DNA of 64,000 nt from JAOAGA01 sp964540515. Its GTDB lineage: Bacteria; CALINM01. Both the position numbers and the translations under genes were made by a program. The stretch is taken from positions 124,001 to 188,000 of the forward strand of contig CAZIMS010000001.1 of NCBI GenBank assembly GCA_964540515.1, given 5' to 3'. Shown here piece by piece: positions 61,404 through 64,000 of this stretch; position 1 is the stretch's first letter; each line of letters opens with the position of its first letter. The notes below the pieces were generated by a model. That model was given only the letters and a program-made list of their open reading frames with translations, searched no databases and had not been told where the DNA came from.

Positions 61404-61967
61404 TTAAAAAAACATGCTACCCCACGTAGCAAATGCGGTTAATATCATTATTGCCCCTGATATCTTTTTAAAAGGTATCTTAGGTAACCATTTTTGGAGG
61501 TAACCCCCAGAAAAGGCAGCTAATACAGTAGCAACTATAAGGGCAATAAAACAGCCTGAAAAAACAGGTCCGAAGCTCTTAAATCTCGCTCCAAGGACAA
61601 TAGAACATAGCTGAGTTTTATCTCCTAACTCACCAATTAATATAGTTGTAAAGGCTATTAAAAAACCATTCTTTCTGTTTTGTTTATTAACCTCTTCATC
61701 CTTTTTTCCTTTTTCGAGAAAAATATATAAACCAAAGGCAAAAAAAATTAGCCCTGAAATTAGCTTTATATAAAAAGGTGAGATTAGATGGGCAATCTTT
61801 TCACCAATAAAAACACCTGGTCCATTAAGCATACCAAAGGCAAGAGATGCCCCCAAAAGGATTGGAAGAGGCCCAAACTCCATAGCAAGTGCAAAGACAA
61901 GGAGTTGAGTCTTATCACCCATCTCAGCTGTAAGGACCATCAAAAAGGAGGTAAGGAAGCTTTCCAA
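61404..61967 (-). CDS. TMEM165/GDT1-family cation transporter (UPF0016)
   Basis: A 187-residue membrane protein with about six TM helices and two copies of the family motif ExGDKT (AEMGDKTQLL and GELGDKTQLC), one per inverted half. Members export Mn2+ or Ca2+ (for example MneA/GDT1), protecting the cell from excess metal. A central charged loop (GKKDEEVNKQNRK) separates the halves. No yybP-ykoY manganese riboswitch is seen upstream, since the EamA gene ends four bases away. Confidence 0.9.
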   Translation of the reverse strand: MESFLTSFLMVLTAEMGDKTQLLVFALAMEFGPLPILLGASLAFGMLNGPGVFIGEKIAHLISPFYIKLISGLIFFAFGLYIFLEKGKKDEEVNKQNRKNGFLIAFTTILIGELGDKTQLCSIVLGARFKSFGPVFSGCFIALIVATVLAAFSGGYLQKWLPKIPFKKISGAIMILTAFATWGSMFF

Positions 61968-61970
61968 TTG

Positions 61971-62822
61971 TTAATCCTTAGTGCTAACAAGATAACCAGA
62001 AAATAGAATTAGTACTCCACCCAAAACTGTCTTTATTGTAATACTTTCTTGAAAAAAAATAAATCCCCACATTATTGTACCAAGTGGCTCAGTATAACCA
62101 ATTATTGATGCTCTTATACCTTCAACCTTTTTTAAGGCATTAATGTATAATTTTGAAGCAACTACAGAATATATAAAGGCTATTAACCCTAAATAAAAAA
62201 AGTCTCTTACCTCTATACTTATATCTATAAAAGGTGAAAGGGGTAGAAAAATTATGGCACTAAAAAGATTCTGATAAAAAAGCAAAAACTCTTCATTTAA
62301 TCTCAGAAGAGTCTTCTTCGCAACAATAATTATTACCGCATAAAAAAAACCAGAAGCAAGCCCTAAAAGAGCTCCCTTTACGAAATTATCATCTACAACC
62401 TCCCTTGTATAAAAGATTGCAATAAAGCCAATCATTGAAAGAACTAACCCTGTAAGTATCTTCTTTGTTATTCTTTCCTGTAAAAAAAGGGGGGCTAAAA
62501 GGGCAACAAAGACAGGTGCAGTGTAATGTGTCAATACTGCAACTGCACCTGTTGTATATTTTAATGCCCCTAAATAGGTAAGCATGTTAAGTAGAAAAAA
62601 AAAGGCCAAAAAGAGTAGATTAATATAGATCTTTTTCTCTATTAATAATCTACCCCTATACTTGTAAAAACAGTAGATACCCCAATACAAGGCAGCCCAA
62701 AGACAGGTAAAAAAGCTTATAGTAAAGGCGTTAATCTTTAAATTTCTTACTGGTATTAGCCAGGAACTCCATATTAGAAATGCCGCTGCTAACTGGCCAT
62801 AATAAATTTTCTCCTTTATCAT
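61971..62822 (-). CDS. EamA-family drug/metabolite permease
   Basis: A permease of about 283 residues with ten hydrophobic segments arranged in two EamA repeats (AALKYTTGAVAVLTHYTAP in the first, KVEGIRASIIGYTEPLGTIMWGF in the second). The start is ATG 62822; TTG 62828 is also open. Family members export amino acids, sugars or other small metabolites, and the substrate is not evident. It lies between the GDT1 and slipin genes on the same strand. Confidence 0.88.
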   Translation of the reverse strand: MIKEKIYYGQLAAAFLIWSSWLIPVRNLKINAFTISFFTCLWAALYWGIYCFYKYRGRLLIEKKIYINLLFLAFFFLLNMLTYLGALKYTTGAVAVLTHYTAPVFVALLAPLFLQERITKKILTGLVLSMIGFIAIFYTREVVDDNFVKGALLGLASGFFYAVIIIVAKKTLLRLNEEFLLFYQNLFSAIIFLPLSPFIDISIEVRDFFYLGLIAFIYSVVASKLYINALKKVEGIRASIIGYTEPLGTIMWGFIFFQESITIKTVLGGVLILFSGYLVSTKD

Positions 62823-62842
62823 TAACAAAGTAACAAAAGGAC

Positions 62843-63592
62843 CTATTTATCTTTTTTCTGCATAAAGTGACTCAAAAAATCCACTGGTAATGGGAAAACT
62901 ATAGTTGTATTGTTTTCTGAAGATATCTCTGTTATAGTTTGGAGATACCTTAACTGTAAAGTAACAGGATTTTTAGCAAGGATATCTGATGCTTCAGAAA
63001 GCATATTTGCTGCTTGAAGCTCACCTTCTGCGTTAATAATCTTTGCCCTTCTTTCTCTCTCTGCCTCTGCCTGACGAGCCATTGCCCTTTGCATCTCCTG
63101 AGGTAAATCAATCTGCTTAAGCTCTACATTCATAACCTTAACTCCCCAGTTCTCTGTTTGAACATCAAGAATCTTTTGAAGTTCCTCATTGATCCTCTCT
63201 CTCTCTGCTAAGAGCTTATCTAACTCCACCTGACCACAGACGCTTCTTAATGTCGTCTGGGCAAGCTGTGAAGTTGCATAATGGTAGTTCTCTACATTCA
63301 AAATTGCCTTAATGGGCTCAACAACCCTAAAATATACAACTGCATTGACCTTTACTGATATGTTATCTTTTGTAATAACATCTTGAGAAGGAACATCAAG
63401 AGTAACTGTTCTTAGGCTAATCTTAACTATTTTATCAATACCAAGAGGTAGAAGAATAATTATACCAGGACCTTTCGCCCCTATACATCTACCAAGACGG
63501 AAAACAACACCCCTTTCATATTCAGGAACTATCCTTAATATACTACCTAAAAAAGCTACCAAAAATATAAACAATACAAGATAAAAAATCAT
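62843..63592 (-). CDS. Slipin/stomatin-like SPFH-domain protein
   Basis: A 249-residue protein starting MIFYLVLFIFLVAFLG at ATG 63592, with AAGGAGGAG upstream. One N-terminal TM helix is followed by the SPFH/band-7 domain (VPEYERGVVFRLGR, ISVKVNAVVYFRV) and an oligomerising coiled coil (QAEAERERRAKIINAEGE). Slipins organise membrane microdomains and are usually paired with an NfeD protease; none is seen beside it. Upstream is a 127-bp divergent gap before the MFS gene. Confidence 0.9.
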   Translation of the reverse strand: MIFYLVLFIFLVAFLGSILRIVPEYERGVVFRLGRCIGAKGPGIIILLPLGIDKIVKISLRTVTLDVPSQDVITKDNISVKVNAVVYFRVVEPIKAILNVENYHYATSQLAQTTLRSVCGQVELDKLLAERERINEELQKILDVQTENWGVKVMNVELKQIDLPQEMQRAMARQAEAERERRAKIINAEGELQAANMLSEASDILAKNPVTLQLRYLQTITEISSENNTTIVFPLPVDFLSHFMQKKDK

Positions 63593-63719
63593 AGCTCCTC
63601 CTTTTATTATAGTTTTTAAATTAAGGGACCGATGCTGCATTGTAATCTTAACTTTAATTAATTATAGAATATTTCTCTTTACTTTGTATAAAAAAATTAT
63701 TAGTTTAAAACCTTATTTT

Positions 63720-64000
63720 ATGAATAGAAGAGAATTATTCACCATATTATTATCAACAACACTTACTACTTCAGCCCTTTATGCACCTCAGCCCCTATCA
63801 CCTGTTTTTATGAAGTATTTTAATATTAGTAAGACTCAATCAGCTTTTATAATGTCTGCTGGCATTATACCTCTTAGTTTTGCACCAATTCTTTATGGAT
63901 ATATTTTAGAAAAGATAAATCCTATAAAACTCCTCACAACTGCTATATTTTTTTTATCTTTATCTGTTTTCCTTTTCCCCTTTTCAAAATCTTATGAACA
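63720..64000 (+). CDS. MFS transporter (N-terminal part; continues beyond window)
   Basis: An open frame from ATG 63720 to the window end reads MNRRELFTILLSTTLTTSAL. It continues with APQPLSPVFMKYFNISKTQS, then hydrophobic helices (AFIMSAGIIPLSFAPILYGY and LLTTAIFFLSLSVFLFPF). The first 93 residues have the hydropathy of the first three helices of a major facilitator transporter of the DHA1 type. No clear ribosome-binding site is visible. The substrate and family need the rest of the gene. Confidence 0.75.
   Translation, partial: MNRRELFTILLSTTLTTSALYAPQPLSPVFMKYFNISKTQSAFIMSAGIIPLSFAPILYGYILEKINPIKLLTTAIFFLSLSVFLFPFSKSYE

Overview
The window is about 64 kb of AT-rich bacterial DNA (my rough impression is mid-30s % G+C) with tightly packed genes. 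It carries two tRNA genes and no rRNA, transposase, phage gene or CRISPR array. The cell type looks like a Gram-negative, rod-shaped, motile anaerobe: there is an mreBCD-PBP2-rodA operon, RlpA, a chemoreceptor, and many oxygen-sensitive iron-sulfur and radical-SAM enzymes. Low G+C plus anaerobic aromatic catabolism would fit a lineage such as Deferribacterota. That assignment is an inference and is not shown by any single marker here.

Layout, left half. A partial uvrB (1-1115, minus) faces moaD, a histidine kinase, a sigma-54-type response regulator and a U32 peptidase (plus, 1.2-6.0 kb). A long minus-strand block follows (6.0-23.3 kb): a radical SAM protein, MscS, tRNA-Gln, ispE, rlpA, endonuclease V (split by a frameshift), the AmrS-type radical SAM enzyme, an AI-2E-family permease, an HD-domain nuclease, a flavoprotein, a receiver/degenerate kinase hybrid, a chemoreceptor, a universal stress protein, galT, a lone receiver and gatCAB. 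tRNA-Ala (plus) and an rRNA methyltransferase (minus) lead to the cell-shape operon mreB-mreC-mreD-PBP2-rodA (24.9-30.1 kb, plus). Then come trxA, an Rrf2 regulator and an HD phosphohydrolase (minus), followed by transketolase, a DUF465 protein and ilvD-ilvB-ilvH (plus, 31.6-37.7 kb).

Layout, right half. From 57.7 kb down to 37.8 kb, 18 consecutive minus-strand genes form what looks like one catabolic unit. In transcription order: BamA/Oah-type 6-oxocyclohex-1-ene-1-carbonyl-CoA hydrolase, an amidohydrolase, a ketopantoate-reductase-like enzyme, thiolase plus its DUF35 partner, two benzoyl-CoA reductase/2-hydroxyacyl-CoA dehydratase family subunits, an acyl-CoA ligase, enoyl-CoA hydratase, 3-hydroxyacyl-CoA dehydrogenase, phenylacetate-CoA ligase, indolepyruvate:ferredoxin oxidoreductase (iorAB), the five-gene Liv branched-chain/aromatic ABC importer, and glutaryl-CoA dehydrogenase. 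A sequence with exact sigma-54 (-24/-12) spacing lies 154 bp upstream of the first gene, with two inverted repeats further upstream where activator sites normally sit. A working reading is: import of aromatic (amino) acids, oxidative decarboxylation or CoA activation, benzoyl-CoA ring reduction, hydrolytic ring opening, and beta-oxidation through glutaryl-CoA to acetyl-CoA. The ATPase/activator subunits of the reductase, the dienoyl-CoA hydratase and the hydroxyenoyl-CoA dehydrogenase are not in the window.

The right end holds dnaJ-comEC (plus), then a GDT1-type cation exporter, an EamA permease and a slipin-type SPFH protein (minus), and the start of an MFS transporter (plus). The best items for follow-up are the sigma-54-linked aromatic cluster with its unassigned enzymes, the endonuclease V A9 frameshift that a -1 slip would repair, and the ispE stop codon lying inside tRNA-Gln.
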